64,000 nucleotides of DNA, taken from NCBI RefSeq assembly GCF_003144245.1, contig NW_020289980.1:496001-560000 (forward strand), written 5' to 3'. Below the pieces are notes generated by a model. That model worked only from the letters and a program-made list of their open reading frames with translations. It made no database searches and was not told the DNA's origin. A program made the translations under genes and the position numbers. Source of the stretch: Jaminaea rosea (taxonomy: Eukaryota; Basidiomycota; Exobasidiomycetes; Microstromatales). Positions 8,955-19,998 of this stretch are shown here, piece after piece; position 1 is the stretch's first letter; each line of letters begins with the position of its first letter.

Positions 8955-11900
8955 TCAGGACGACGGGTGGAACGAGAAGCCGTTGAGCATCCTCGTCATG
9001 TCATCCACTGGGCCAGAGGAGAAGCTGCCCCCGCCGCTTCCCCCGCCACCGCTGGGCCCCCCGGGCCCACTTCCCCCACCAATAGGCTGGCGCGGGTATG
9101 GGTAACCGCCGGTATGCGAAGACATGCTCTGCGTAGCATGCGGCACACGCGGCATGCTAGGCGAAGGCACATGGCCGCCGTGATGGTTGAAAGGGTAGCT
9201 TTGATGCGCAGCACCTCCGTAGCCACTGGGAGTGTGCACATGGCTATGATAACCCCCTGATGCTGGCCCGTACAGGCCACCAGGACCATTGTAGTACGGC
9301 CCAGGACTGATGCCGCCGCTGCTGTATCCCCCATGCGGGTGGTAGCCCCCAACACCACTGCCTCCGCTGCCAGCGCCGCCACCGTGGTAGGCTGCCGAGG
9401 CCTCAAGCGCGGCTTGCTGCGCAGCGCGAGACGAGATGTCAAGCGACTGGGCCCGGTGAGCGAAGGAGCGGGGCTTGCGTAGCTGGCCAGAGCGGGTGCG
9501 CTCATCCGCGCCACCCCCAGGTATGCTGCCGAACGGTTCCGTGTTGCGGTGTAGGAGAGTAGCATCTTCGCTTTGCCTGGCCGTGTGGTGGGGAGGGAAG
9601 ACAATGCCGCTGGTAGAGGAGACGGGCGAGTGCGAAGGGGTACCCAGGCTCTGCTGCTGTTGCTGAGAACCGACAGCGGGAGGCGTAGGGGTGGTGATGC
9701 TGTTGACTAGCCCGCGAGGTGTGCCCCAGACTTCGCTACTGACTCCGCCAGGCATGGCGTCGGCGTAGGGCGAGGTGTACAGGGAGGAGCCCACAAGTGG
9801 AGAATTGCTAGCTCCGGCGCCTGCAGTGACACCGCTTGTACCGCTGCTGCCCGAGCCGGAGGTAGGCATACCACCACCGCTGGCAGTGGGAAAGGGGGCT
9901 CTGCCTGCTGCGGGAGAGTCGAAGAGGGCTTTGAGGGCCGGAGAGGAGGCAGCCCCACGGAGTCGACCCGTGTCGTTGAATCGCGCAGCAAGCTCACTGT
10001 GGAAGCTAGCAGCGTCACTCTGGTCCGCGCCTGCACCTGGGGTCGAGATGAGCTTGGTGGCGAAGTGAGGGAAGGAGGAGGCAAACGAGTCGGAACGGGC
10101 TCGGGCAGGGGCAGCATAGACGTTGATGTTACGCGTGGTGAGGAAGTCCTCGAGCATGTCCTTTGCCGTGGGAAGGAAGTCGTGGTTGCTGCGAGAGAGG
10201 CGAAGCTTGAAAATTGCCTCGGCGCTGCTCTCAGGCGGGGGAACTAGGCCTGCGAGAATGTGGATGCTGAGGTCCCGCTTGACTCGTTCGGTGAGGGCGA
10301 CAAACTCCTGCGAGCCTACGACCTGGCCGAGCGAGGCGGCGTTAGGGGTGCGGAACTCGGCTTCGAATGGGACGTGCTCGAGAAGCATGGCGCTCGCGAT
10401 ATGAATCTGCGATTCAGGTCCGAAGATGGCCACCAAATCGGAGGCTGCCTCGCGAGGTGGGAAATAGACTTTGGAGGAAGTCTTACTCTCGATGTCATGG
10501 ATGAAGATTGCCTTCTCCCCCAGCAAAGCGCGGTGGTAACGCCGAGAGATGGAGACGGTCTCCGTCGTGTAGTCCTTGTCCTTGGGATTGACCATCTCCA
10601 TGACAGACTGCTTCAAGTTCTCCAGGTTGATGGCGTTCTTCGCGGGCGTGCGAGCGATGACATTATCCTCGTTGTCGAGGTATCCGCCGAGGGCAGCAAA
10701 TTCCTCTGCATTGGAAAACTTGACGTAGACGCCGTACTTTTTCATGACCTTTTGGATCTGCTTACCTCCTACGCCGATGCAACGCTTATGGTAGGCCTCA
10801 GGGACGTGGAAGGAGACTTCGGCGGGGAGCTCCTCCTGCAGGAGGGCCAGACCTTGCAATGCAGAGGCACGGTCGTTGGAGGAGAGCTCCACGAGGAAAT
10901 TGTAGTCATTCAGCGTCTCGAACTTGATGCGCACTCCGCATTGCTTCATGATCTTGTTGACTTTGCCGCACTTGCGTCCCTGGAGGAATTCGCGCTCCGA
11001 CGTAGCAAGCTCGATCTGGAAGCGCACCTCGAAGTTGAATTGCTTGATCACATCAAGATCAAGGACCATGCTGATGGCGCCCTTGACTTCGGTCTCGAGG
11101 CCGTGAATCTCGAAGCAATTGCCCTTGAAGACGACCTCTGCGCCAGAGCGATTGGCAACGTTCTGGAGCATCGTTGTGAGCTGTGGCGAGTTGAGAGACA
11201 TCGGCGTGTTCATAGCGCTGTACGCTTGAGGCAATAGCCAGAGCGAGGAAACATAGAACTGGCATGCCAGGGCCATGACAGTACGGATGGTCCTCTCGAT
11301 GCTAACGCGGTTATCGCCATAGACAGTGACGACACTCGATTGGGCACCGAGGGCGGGCAAGCCAATGAAGGTGCCGTTGTCGATCATGATCTGCCGAAGG
11401 TCCTCTAGATGGTCCGTGAGGAGCCAGTCGATCTTGCGAGGCAAGATGGCGGTGTCGCGCGAGATGGTCGACTTGCTCTTGTGGAAGAAGACCTGCGTGT
11501 GCGGGAGGGGAGAGTGTGTTAGCATTGTCAAGCAAGTCATCGGGTCGTGTGCGTGCCAGTGCCCGTGCGTCGTTGCAGCTTCTCCGGCTGTTTGTGACGC
11601 TCACCTGGAACACCATCTCCCTTGCCCTCTGCACCCCCATGTAGTCACCACTGATATGGATGGTGTTGAGTCTCGCAAGCACAGCGGGATCCTGCGAGGC
11701 CCCCAGATTGATGCTGAGCGGCAGCGGTAGATAGATGCTTGTACCCGTCTGCTCCTGAATTGTCTGCAGCACAGCCCTCTTTCTGCCCCCAAGGATGTTG
11801 TGGAACTTCTGGTCAATCTCGCACATCATGCTCGTCAAGCCGGAGAGCTCCTCGAGCATGACCAGCGTCTTGATGCGAGCGTACTCTACCCCCTCAAGCT

Positions 11901-13230
11901 CGCCGGAGATGACGACTTCCACACAGCGCTCCGTCTCAAGCCCGTAGCCTAGATCTGCACCACGAGAATCTTTGCCGACGATGGCGATGTGCGTGCTGGT
12001 GAGCTGGGCAATCTCGTCTAGCTTGACGCGCACGTGCGGCTTGAGGTCGTTATTTGACGTCGAGGGCGAGACCGAGTCACCGGAAGAGGAAGATTGCTGC
12101 GTCTCTCCCTGCGGCTGACTTGCGGACTCTGTAGTGATCGCGGTAGTCGTGTTGTCGATGATTTCGGCACGAGGTACCTTGAGTGTGACACGGGAGCGAA
12201 AGGGCGAGTCACGCAGCACCTTTGCGCGGGCCTCCATGACTTGAGCAAAAGTGCCACTGATGTGGAAGTTATAGCGAGGCATCTTCTGCTTTGCAGCTGC
12301 AGTTGCCGTAGTCGCGGCAGAGGAGTGAGCTGCTGAGCCGGCCGCCATCTGGTGATCATGAGGCAGGGATGCGGTGCTCGAATCGAATCCTGGGTAGAAG
12401 CCTGCAGCGCTAGCCTCGTGACCAAAGCCTTGAGCGTAATGTGAGTAGGGATAATTGGGAGCGGAGGGGTAGGGAGAGAAACCCGTCTGCTGACGAGCGC
12501 TGGCTGATGGAGGAGGGGAGACGTCCTCCTGAGCTGGCGTGCAGGAGACGTGGCACTGCGTTGATGTCATGACCTCGAGGCTGAGCCGCTGAGCTGCCTC
12601 TGCTACGTCCTTGGACGTGAGCGGGTGCTGGGCGCCAAGCGTCGTGATGGAGTTGGAGGCAGAGTGGTTGCTGCTGGGAGTCTCCGACTTGGTCTGCCAG
12701 CTCTTGCTGCCGGGAGCAGTGCTGGGAGCGGTACTATCGTTGGAGAGAGAGGAGAAGTCGAGAGAGGAGCGGGTGCCAGCAGTCGAGCGGCTGTCGCGCA
12801 GATTGGACGACGACGAGGGAGAGGTGGGCTCATCGGTCGTCTTTTCCTCAGGCACTGACAAGGGCAGACTGGAGGTGCTCTTAAGGCGAGACTTGCGCCA
12901 CTCAGCTGACGAGCGAGCCAAGCGCTCGATTGGTGTCGAGTCCTTGTCTTCGTCTTGCTCCTTTTCACCAGTCTTCTTGAAGCTCATGGGAATGAACGAC
13001 TTGACCGAAGGTGCGAAGCGAGAACGAAGCCTGCTCCCTACTGGCTGCTGTGGAGCATCGCTCTGGGTGTCCTTGGCAGTATTACTGCTTCCACTGACGG
13101 TTGTAGCTGAATCGTCAGCGGAGAACGAGTCTGCCGCAGGGCGAGACAATGCATTCGAAGGTGGAGCATCTGGCAAAAAATGAGTGCCAGTAGCCCTGGG
13201 CAGGCTAAAAGAGATGGAGTAGGTATCCAT
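8955..13230 (-). CDS. Multi-KH-domain RNA-binding protein (Khd4-like)
   Basis: Two exons, 13230-11605 and 11492-8955, joined across a 112-nt intron (CAG|gtgagc ... cgcag|GTC), phase 0, about 1387 residues. The first 280 residues are Ser-rich and disordered. At least four or five KH-type units follow: near residue 480 (FHNILGGRKRAVLQTI), at the start of exon 2 (a divergent unit), around 720-790 (FLQGRKCGKVNKIMKQCGV), 790-860 (CIGVGGKQIQKVMKKYGV) and 858-930 (SISRRYHRALLGEKAIFI). Some have a clear GxxG loop, others are degenerate. The last ~320 residues are Gly/Ser/Pro/His-rich. A long protein with tandem divergent KH units resembles Ustilago Khd4, a cytoplasmic mRNA-binding regulator of morphology; this match is from memory. 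The start is the first in-frame ATG; the frame continues upstream only to a TTG. Confidence 0.8.
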
Positions 13231-14298
13231 GATGAAAATGAAGCAACAGCAGCACCTCTGTGCGCTCAATCACCTGCTGACGAGCGCTTGTTGGTGCTGA
13301 GGCGCGGCGGGCGGGTATACGGGTGTTGGTGGTGTCGATGGAAGAAGGAGCCAGAGCAGCTAATCGAGCTATGACTTTGCGTTCGCGCGATGAGGGTTCA
13401 GGGCAGCGAAGCCGGCGAGTGGCTTTGGGTTGATGAGGATGACGAAATCAACCCTGATGCCCGCCACTATCGAAGATGGGTTTGCGTAAGGGCAGGAGGG
13501 AAGTGACAAGAGAGAGGGGGGAGGAGGAGGAAGCAATGCACAGCTCTGACCAAAGTCAGGGTCACTCTCGTCTCTGTCGGTCGGACCTCACTCACTCAGC
13601 CCGCTCTGCCTGCCGCCCTGCCACGCGCTCTCTTCTGCCCGCGCGCGAGTTGAGTACCGAGCAGCGTTCAAGGGGCCAGCCGAAGGGAAGGAGTCGAACG
13701 GGCCAGTTGAGCGAGCGACGTCGTCTCAGACCGACGGCACACGGAGCGGGTCAGGGTACGTCGAGGGACAGGAACAATCATCAGCCAGCAATGACGGGCC
13801 TTACGATGCAACGCCGTCGAGGTGAAAGCGAAGTGCAAATGAGTCTCAATAGCCGTCTCAGCGGATCCACAGCAGTGGGCAGCAAGCGGCGCATCGTAGC
13901 AGGAACGCTCGGGATATGGTCTGGCTCATATTCAGACGTCCACGCTCAAGCAGTGTCTTCAGCCAACACCACTCAGACGACGAACGAGACGAACGTCGCA
14001 GGTGTACGAGATGTTGCCGGTAAAAATCCAGCGAGAGACTTCCACGCGGCAAATCGAGTCGACACCTTCGAACGTGGTGATGTCTCGCTGAGATCGCGCG
14101 CTATCCTTAGCGGCGATGAGCCTGGGCAGATGTCATGCCAGACAAAACGCCAACGACAGCCATTGCCTCTCCAGCTAACGAAGCACGTCCTCTCCCGCCG
14201 ACTCTCACAATGCTACTCTTCTCGTCTACACCTGCGCTCAGACATCTGACGTCTGTGTATGTGCTGTATTGCTTTGCTCTGTCTCGCTGCCCAACCGC
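13231..14298. other. Long 5' region of the KH gene
   Basis: Just over 1 kb between the KH gene start and the 3' end of the NDUFB2-like gene. A 257-codon plus-strand frame at 13476-14249 is Arg/Ser/Gln-rich without domain or hydrophobic pattern, and I do not accept it as a gene. No other feature seen. Confidence 0.4.
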
Positions 14299-14651
14299 CT
14301 AGTGATGTCCATCACCGTGTCCGTCGTCATGATGTCCATGGTCTCCGTGGTCCCAAGGATGTCTCAGACCCTGTCACGAGCAAGCACAGCGAAGACCATC
14401 ACGAGTCAGTCGCCCCATTTGCAATGGCGACCCATCGCCCTCCTCACTGGCCCGTACAAGCGACTCACCAGCAATACGGGCCCGTCCTGCTTTGCCCTAT
14501 AGAAGATCCAGAACCACATGGTGGCACCGAGAAGCTTGGCGCCCCAACGATGCTTGAAGGCAGGTTGATGAGGGTGAAAGCCGTACATGGGGCGCCAGAA
14601 GCGTGAGCCGCCCGTCGACGAGGACGAGGATGAGTGGGCGGGGCCGGCCAT
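14299..14651 (-). CDS. NDUFB2: NADH:ubiquinone oxidoreductase subunit, NDUFB2 type
   Basis: Two exons, 14651-14469 and 14370-14299, with a 98-nt intron (CTG|gtgagt ... gacag|GGT); the product has 84 residues. The core runs HRWGAKLLGATMWFWIFYRA, then KQDGPVLLGLRHPWD across the splice. This matches the family pattern of a single inner-membrane helix followed by YRxxxDGPVLxGxRHPWD. The C-terminus is His/Asp/Gly-rich, as in fungal members. It is an accessory subunit of mitochondrial complex I, in the membrane arm. The ATG at 14651 is preceded directly by an acceptor-like cgcacag, and a gtgagt donor lies at about 14737, so a 5'UTR intron (or a short extra 5' exon) is likely. It is divergent from the complex IV gene COX13. 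Confidence 0.85.
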
Positions 14652-14970
14652 GGCTGTGCGGGTGGAGGGATTCAAGATGAATCGTGAGCTTCAAAGGAAA
14701 ATGAAGAGAGACAAGCTGAGGAGGCACGTACTCACTATCGTCTTGGCTGCCTCGTTGATCGTCGTGCGTCGATTTGGAAGCAAGTTGACCTCAAGTCGAG
14801 ATGCGTACGTCGACGTCGATGTCGCCGAGTCCGAGCGGGGCGGGCGCCTCGAGCCACAGACCACGCGGCTCCGGTGCTGTCCGACTGGCTCCCACCTGAG
14901 CCTCGCTGCGATTGACGATCACAACTTCTCCCTCCTATCCTCCTCCTCACCATCACCACACATCATCACA
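14652..14970. promoter_or_regulatory. Divergent promoter of the NDUFB2-like gene and COX13
   Basis: 319 bases separate the two start codons. Both genes encode nuclear-coded subunits of respiratory complexes, so shared control is likely. I find no CCAAT or TATA element I would stand by. The minus-strand side contains the probable 5'UTR intron of the complex I gene. Confidence 0.5.
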
Positions 14971-15571
14971 ATGGCCTCGCGCTTCTTCGCCCCCGCGACT
15001 CTCCGCTCCGCAGCAGCCCGTGCGCCCTCTGCTGTCGCTCGCAGGCAGGCGCCCACTGCTGTCCCTCGTCGCTTCGCCTCGGGCTCGGCACACAAGGACC
15101 CGCTCCTCGCTGAACAGGAGCACGCTACGGAGCACGCCGCTAAGTCTGCTGACTTGTGGAGGAAGATCAGCATGTACTTTTGCTTGCCCGGAGCGTGGGT
15201 TGAGCGTGGTATAGAGGCTGAGCTGGACTGTTGTCGCTGACGCCCCATCCCTCTTCCTCTTTGTCATTTCTCAGGCTCGTCATGTCGGTGAGCATCTTCG
15301 CGCTCGCCCACAGAAGGCAGTCACATTGGACGATCAGTCATCCTCACACCATCATTTCTTCGCTCACTCGCAGGTCTACATCTACCAAATTGAAACTGCC
15401 CACCTTCAACACCAGGCCCACGAGCTGGCAATGAACGGCGGTGAGCTGCCCGAGGAGGGCAGGCCGAACTACGAGTATTCGATGATGAGGAAGAAGCCCT
15501 TCCCTTGGGGAGACGGCAACAAGAGCTTCTTCCACAATGACAAGGTCAACTACCTGCCTGAGGCGCAGTAA
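14971..15571 (+). CDS. COX13: Cytochrome c oxidase subunit VIa (COX13/COX6A)
   Basis: Three exons: 14971-15194, 15275-15287 and 15374-15571, giving 144 residues. The N-terminus ([19 protein letters not shown]) is rich in Arg/Ala/Ser and is a typical mitochondrial presequence. The mature part has [14 protein letters not shown], then ALVMS from the 13-nt second exon, then [17 protein letters not shown]. It ends with [20 protein letters not shown] and [11 protein letters not shown]. This matches the single-helix VIa family, including the conserved [16 protein letters not shown] and SFFHN blocks. It sits in the inner membrane as a peripheral subunit of complex IV. The second exon is required: it completes an Ala codon split across intron 1 and restores the frame. 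Introns are 80 and 86 nt. Confidence 0.93.
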
Positions 15572-16591
15572 GAATTGGCTGGAGAGTCAGAAGGGCAGGG
15601 AAGAGCCGAAAGAGGGATGTACATCACGAGGAGCACGAGCAATGCAACCCGAAAACTGGCATTCGATGCTTCGCAGTCAATGTACGAGCTCGAGCGAGAG
15701 ATGAGCGGCGCATTTGGGCCTGCAGTCGTGAATCAAGCCGGCTTGTTGGCCCTTCCAACAAGGCAGCGATGGGCTGGTGAGGAGCCCGTTCGCGTTGTTC
15801 GCGTTGCTCAAAACAGTACCAAAGTCGCATAATCTGCAGAGGAGACATAAGGCAGCACGCAGCTTGTCCGAGAATGATGTCCGTTGTGATCGTCGGCTCT
15901 GTCCAATGGGCTTGAGGATGATGGCTCCCGAGTGCCCTTGGCGCCAGAACTGGAGAATGCGATCGTTTGAGCTGCTTTGATCTCAAGCAGCTAGGTAAAG
16001 CGACGTCTCGTAGACGACGTCGGCTTCTTTCTCTACGATGTGTCTTTTTGATTCATCGCGATTCACCGTGCTCCCCACGTCAACTTCTTCCCGTGAGATC
16101 GTCGTCAATCCACAGCTCGAATTGGCACCCTTGCTCGCCTTTCACTCAGCAAGGGCCCGCTCGAGCGTGGGCGACATCATTCGAGGGCGCAAGAGGTGAG
16201 CCTCGTGGTCTGCCTGGGTCGAGTGGTCGACGACGAGTCGAGGAATTGGCCCAACGCTTTCTTCAATCTCCGCCTGAAAGCTCTGGCCCTGCTCTGGACT
16301 GATGCGTGAGGCCAGCTAGCTACGCGAGGCCAAGCACATTGAGACGAAGGCAACTAGCTGCAGGCGACGGCAGAGAGGATGGATGGAGACGAATCCCCGC
16401 AAACGGCCTCCTGCGGGCCCTCACTCGCCCTCGCCCTTTCAATTCATTGTGGATAGCTGAGTGAGCTCATCGCTCCACCGTTCTGATTGCTACCATCCAC
16501 TTGGTTGCATCGCTCCTCACAGGCCAGCACTTCTTGATTTCGTCATTGATCCATCCATCCGCCCTCGTAAGCTCATCCTTCCTCACCTACG
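15572..16591. other. Intergenic region after COX13
   Basis: About 1 kb between same-strand genes. Short frames on both strands lack coding character, and I see no RNA gene, repeat or mobile element here. Confidence 0.4.
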
Positions 16592-17523
16592 ATGGCACGC
16601 GGCCCCTTCCCTCCGCAGCTCGTCGAGCTGCCCCTCCTCGGCGCCGTACTTGGCTTCACGGCGGCAATGATGGGCATCTCGGGCGCAGATATCTACGATT
16701 TCCAGGACATTCGCAGCCACATGCGCTACAGTCGCTTCAATGGCTTCGTGAACCTTGAGGACAATGGAATCCTGCAGGTCGACCTACTCATGCTCATAGC
16801 CGGTGCCATCGGTTTCCTGACAGCCCTCATTGGATTGTTCCTGGCCGCGAGGCAGTTTGGGAAGAGGCGAGGAGAGTATTCGGGCAAGGTGAGACGAGCA
16901 TATCCACGGTCAAGATTGGAGGCAGGCAGACCGCTGATATCATGCCCCCTCGGGTCGTTCGCAGGGCACTGGTGCATGGCTGATCATGGGTCTCCTCCTT
17001 CTGGCCGAGTCCGGTCTGTGGGCAGGAACCGCAGCAGCATACACAGCTTTTACCGTTACGAGGAAGTTCTCCTTCAGCCGCGGACCCAACTACTCTGAGC
17101 CGTTCAACCTCGCTCAGCAGGCGTACCTGCGCTCCATTTTCCAGCAGCTTACGACGGGAGTCACCGGGCCACTCACAGTGTTGACGCTGCCTGGTGCTAC
17201 GGGAATCGATGGAGCGTACTTGGGCGAGTGGGGCACGGTGTACAACATCGACCAGGCGAATGCGCTGCCGAATCGCTACCTGGACTACTCCAACAAGTGG
17301 AAGGTGAGCAAGCGCGACGAGACGATCAAGACTGAATATCACTCTGACCGAAGACCTTCGCCTCTCCCTCGACCGACTGTAGGCCGCCACCGCCATCAGC
17401 TGGTTTGCGCTGGGCTCCACCTTCCTCGTCATGGTCGTACACTTCGCCCTGCCCTTCGTCTGGAAGTGGCTCGGCCTTCTGCGCCAGCCCAAGCATCAGA
17501 AGGGCTACTACAACGAGGTCTGA
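16592..17523 (+). CDS. Four-helix membrane protein, function unknown
   Basis: Three exons, 16592-16888, 16965-17303 and 17383-17523, all phase 0, giving 258 residues. Four hydrophobic segments are visible: about 10-30 (LPLLGAVLGFTAAMMGISG), 62-85 (LLMLIAGAIGFLTALIGLFL), 100-125 (AWLIMGLLLLAESGLWAG) and 213-237 (SWFALGSTFLVMVVHFALPF). A long polar loop between helices 3 and 4 contains NLAQQAYLRSIFQQL and a Gly/Tyr-rich stretch. The short C-terminal tail ends KGYYNEV. The spacing resembles small tetraspan proteins of the plasma membrane or secretory pathway, but I do not recognise a named family. Splice sites are strong (AAG|gtgaga, AAG|gtgagc). Confidence 0.75.
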
Positions 17524-17893
17524 GGCATAGGATAGCATATGCAGCGCTCGCAGCCAATCGTCGGCAGCTCGTAGCGCAGCCTTTCTTCCCCGCCGCCTTC
17601 CCTCGAACCTCAGCCTCCTTGCGTATCCTCCGGATCGCTGCCACTTCGTTCCCTTCTCTTCGATTTTACTCGTGCCTTTACCATGTTGTTTCCTTTTCTC
17701 GCTTGTGGGATCGTTCTCCGATGTCGTCGCTCTCGTAATTCACTCTCTTTGATCAGAGCCGTTGTTTGAGGGAAAGCGAAGACAGCCGCCTCTCGAGTGG
17801 TCTCAGTCCGCCCTGTAACCGCTCCCGCCCTCCGCAACATCTTTCCTCCGTCTCCTTTCTCACCAACCTCATCACACATCCACCTTGCACAAT
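17524..17893. other. Intergenic region upstream of the KHDC4-type gene
   Basis: 370 bases holding the 3' end of the membrane-protein gene and a pyrimidine-rich leader before the ATG at 17894. Nothing else seen. Confidence 0.4.
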
Positions 17894-19339
17894 ATGTCAT
17901 CTCGCTGGGACAGCGGCCCATCTGGCTCACCACCAGCGAGCAGTGACCCTGCTGCTGCCGCTGCCGCCGCCGCTGCCCGCATTGCTGCGCAGTATGGCGT
18001 CAAGAAGGAGGAAAGTCCAGCTTCGTCGTCCGCGGCTGGTGGTGGTAGCGGTGGAGCAGACAAGAAGAAGGAGACGAGCGATGCGCCATTTCAGCATCAC
18101 TTTGACGTGAGACCGCGCGTCTCAGCGAGATAACTGTTCAAAGCTGACCTTTCTCCCTCGAACCCCTCGCCGGCGCAGGTGAACGATGTCAAGAATCGCT
18201 ACCTCGTCACCAAAGCAGCAACGCAGCAACGCATCCACGAGGAGACGGGCGCATCCTTGACAACGAAAGGTGTCTGGTACCCAGATCGCAATCTGGCCAC
18301 CGCCGATAATCCTGCGCTCTTCATCCACGTCGAAGCTCAGACGCAGGAGATGCTTGACCAGTACGTCTGCGCCTCTGCCATAGCAATGCAATCAGGCTAC
18401 TGACGCTCACCCTACCTCCCTCTCTTTGTTGTCTCTCACAGAGCTTTGGCCAAGATCCAAGAGGTCATCGACAGCGAAGCTCCGCAGCTCATTGAGGAGC
18501 GCGGCATGCGTGGTCGTGCCCCTCAGCCGTCCCAAGAGCGTCCTATGGGCGGAGGGTGGGGAGCTCGCGGCGGAAAGTGGCCCGAAGAGAAGATTGCTAT
18601 TGGGCTGGACACGCTCAGGAACTTCAATGTTCGAGCCAAGATTGTTGGTCCAGGCGGTATCTTCGTCAAGTACATTCAGGCTGAGACGGTGAGTGTGGGC
18701 GAAGCCTCGGATCAACAGCTTGTTGCGCGTGGGTACTGACGAACGACGTCCTCCTCCCTGATGCCTGAGCAGGGCACCCGCGTCCAAATCAAAGGGAGAG
18801 GCTCAGGGTACATCGAGACAGACACAGGTCGTGAGGGAGATGAGGATATGCACATCAACATCGCCGGGCCGGACGAGCAGCAGATGGCTGAGGCGAAGCG
18901 GCTGGCTTTGGATCTGCTCGATGCAGTCAGCGACGAGTGGGAGAAGTCAAGGGTCGTGCTTGAGCAGCAAGGATACTACGTGCCGCCGGCGAGGGGAAGA
19001 GGTGGGAGTGCTGCGGCTGGTCAGTCGGCCGGTGGAGCAGCGGGAGCGCCTACGGGGCCTGCGGTAGGCGGCTACGGCGGACAGGGGCCTGCCTCTGGTG
19101 GTTATGGTGGGCAGGCGGCCGGTGTTGGGCATGGCGGGTACGGCGCACAGCGCGACGGTGCTGGAGCAGCTACCGCTGCCGCTGTGCCCGCAGCGGCAGC
19201 CAAGTCTCCCGAAGAGGAAGCACTGGACAAGTACTGGGCCGACTACATCAAGTGGGAGGACAGCTTCAAGGCCTACCACGGTCGGCTCCCATCCAAAGAG
19301 GACGGGGGTCAGGACGTACCACCGCAATATCGCAAATGA
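17894..19339 (+). CDS. KHDC4: KH-type splicing-associated protein (KHDC4/BLOM7 type)
   Basis: Four exons: 17894-18106, 18179-18360, 18442-18688 and 18773-19339, giving 402 residues. After an Ala-rich N-terminus, exon 2 begins VNDVKNRYLVTK with QQRIHEETGASLTTKG, the first KH-like unit. A second unit spans the exon 3/4 junction: FNVRAKIVGPGGIFVKYIQ then GTRVQIKGRGSGYIE, with NIAGPDEQQM nearby. These blocks and their order are those of human KHDC4 (BLOM7), an RNA-binding protein that interacts with the spliceosome. The C-terminus is Gly/Tyr/Ala-rich with repeats of GGYGGQ and ends in a conserved-looking YWADYIKWEDSFKAYHGRLP helix, similar to the hydrophobic C-terminal motif of SF1/BBP-like proteins. 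It acts in the nucleus in pre-mRNA splicing; this is family knowledge. Confidence 0.85.
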
Positions 19340-19998
19340 ATTTGACCAACTCTTTCTTGCCCATCTATGCTGGCCTATCCATGAACTTTCATGCCGATCC
19401 CGTGTCGGTTCAGGTTTGAGCGATGGACGGCCCGCGATTAGCATCGTGATGAGTGAGCTGGTCCGCAATTGGCTGTCGGACAGCTGTGACTCCTGCAGAC
19501 GATGCTGAGCAACGAGACTTCCAGTCATGACTCGATGATATTGCCCTCGCTGAGTTGTCTGGTTCACAAGGTCCGAGCTCAGCCCGCGCCCTCGTACTGT
19601 AGTCGTCTCGTCGTCGTGATTGACTCCTCGGCCATCTCGCCGCCTGGGTCCTGGTGGACGTGCGAAAGTTGCGTCTGGCGGCCGGCGGCTTCCGTCTCAG
19701 AAAAGCGTCGGACCCTCCGTCAGGGAGCGGACCAAGGCAATCGAGGCCGCGAAGTGCTTTTGGTGCCTGAGCGAGAGCGAATCGCTTGCCCTTGACTACA
19801 TATCTTCCCCGCCTATTCCCAGCATTGCTTCAGCTTCATCCTAACACCTGCTATCTTTCTCACTGCGATTGGTTGCAGGCTACACGCACGGCAGAGCCTT
19901 GCCTCGCTAAGGACACCATCAGCTCGAGTCGGCCGCATACTCTGCGATATCAAGACACGCAGCTCGAGACGGCCTAGCATACCAGTCCACCCGCCAGC
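19340..19998. other. Intergenic region upstream of the ABC transporter
   Basis: About 660 bases between two plus-strand genes. No credible gene or repeat is seen; short frames are compositional. Confidence 0.4.

Noticed and set aside
10260-11237. 325-codon plus-strand ORF
   Set aside because: Exactly antisense to the KH domains of the multi-KH gene; Leu/Asp/Val-rich as expected for a complement frame.
13476-14249. 257-codon plus-strand ORF upstream of the KH gene
   Set aside because: Arg/Ser/Gln-rich with no domain, no hydrophobic pattern and no splice context; it looks like an open frame in GC-rich leader sequence.
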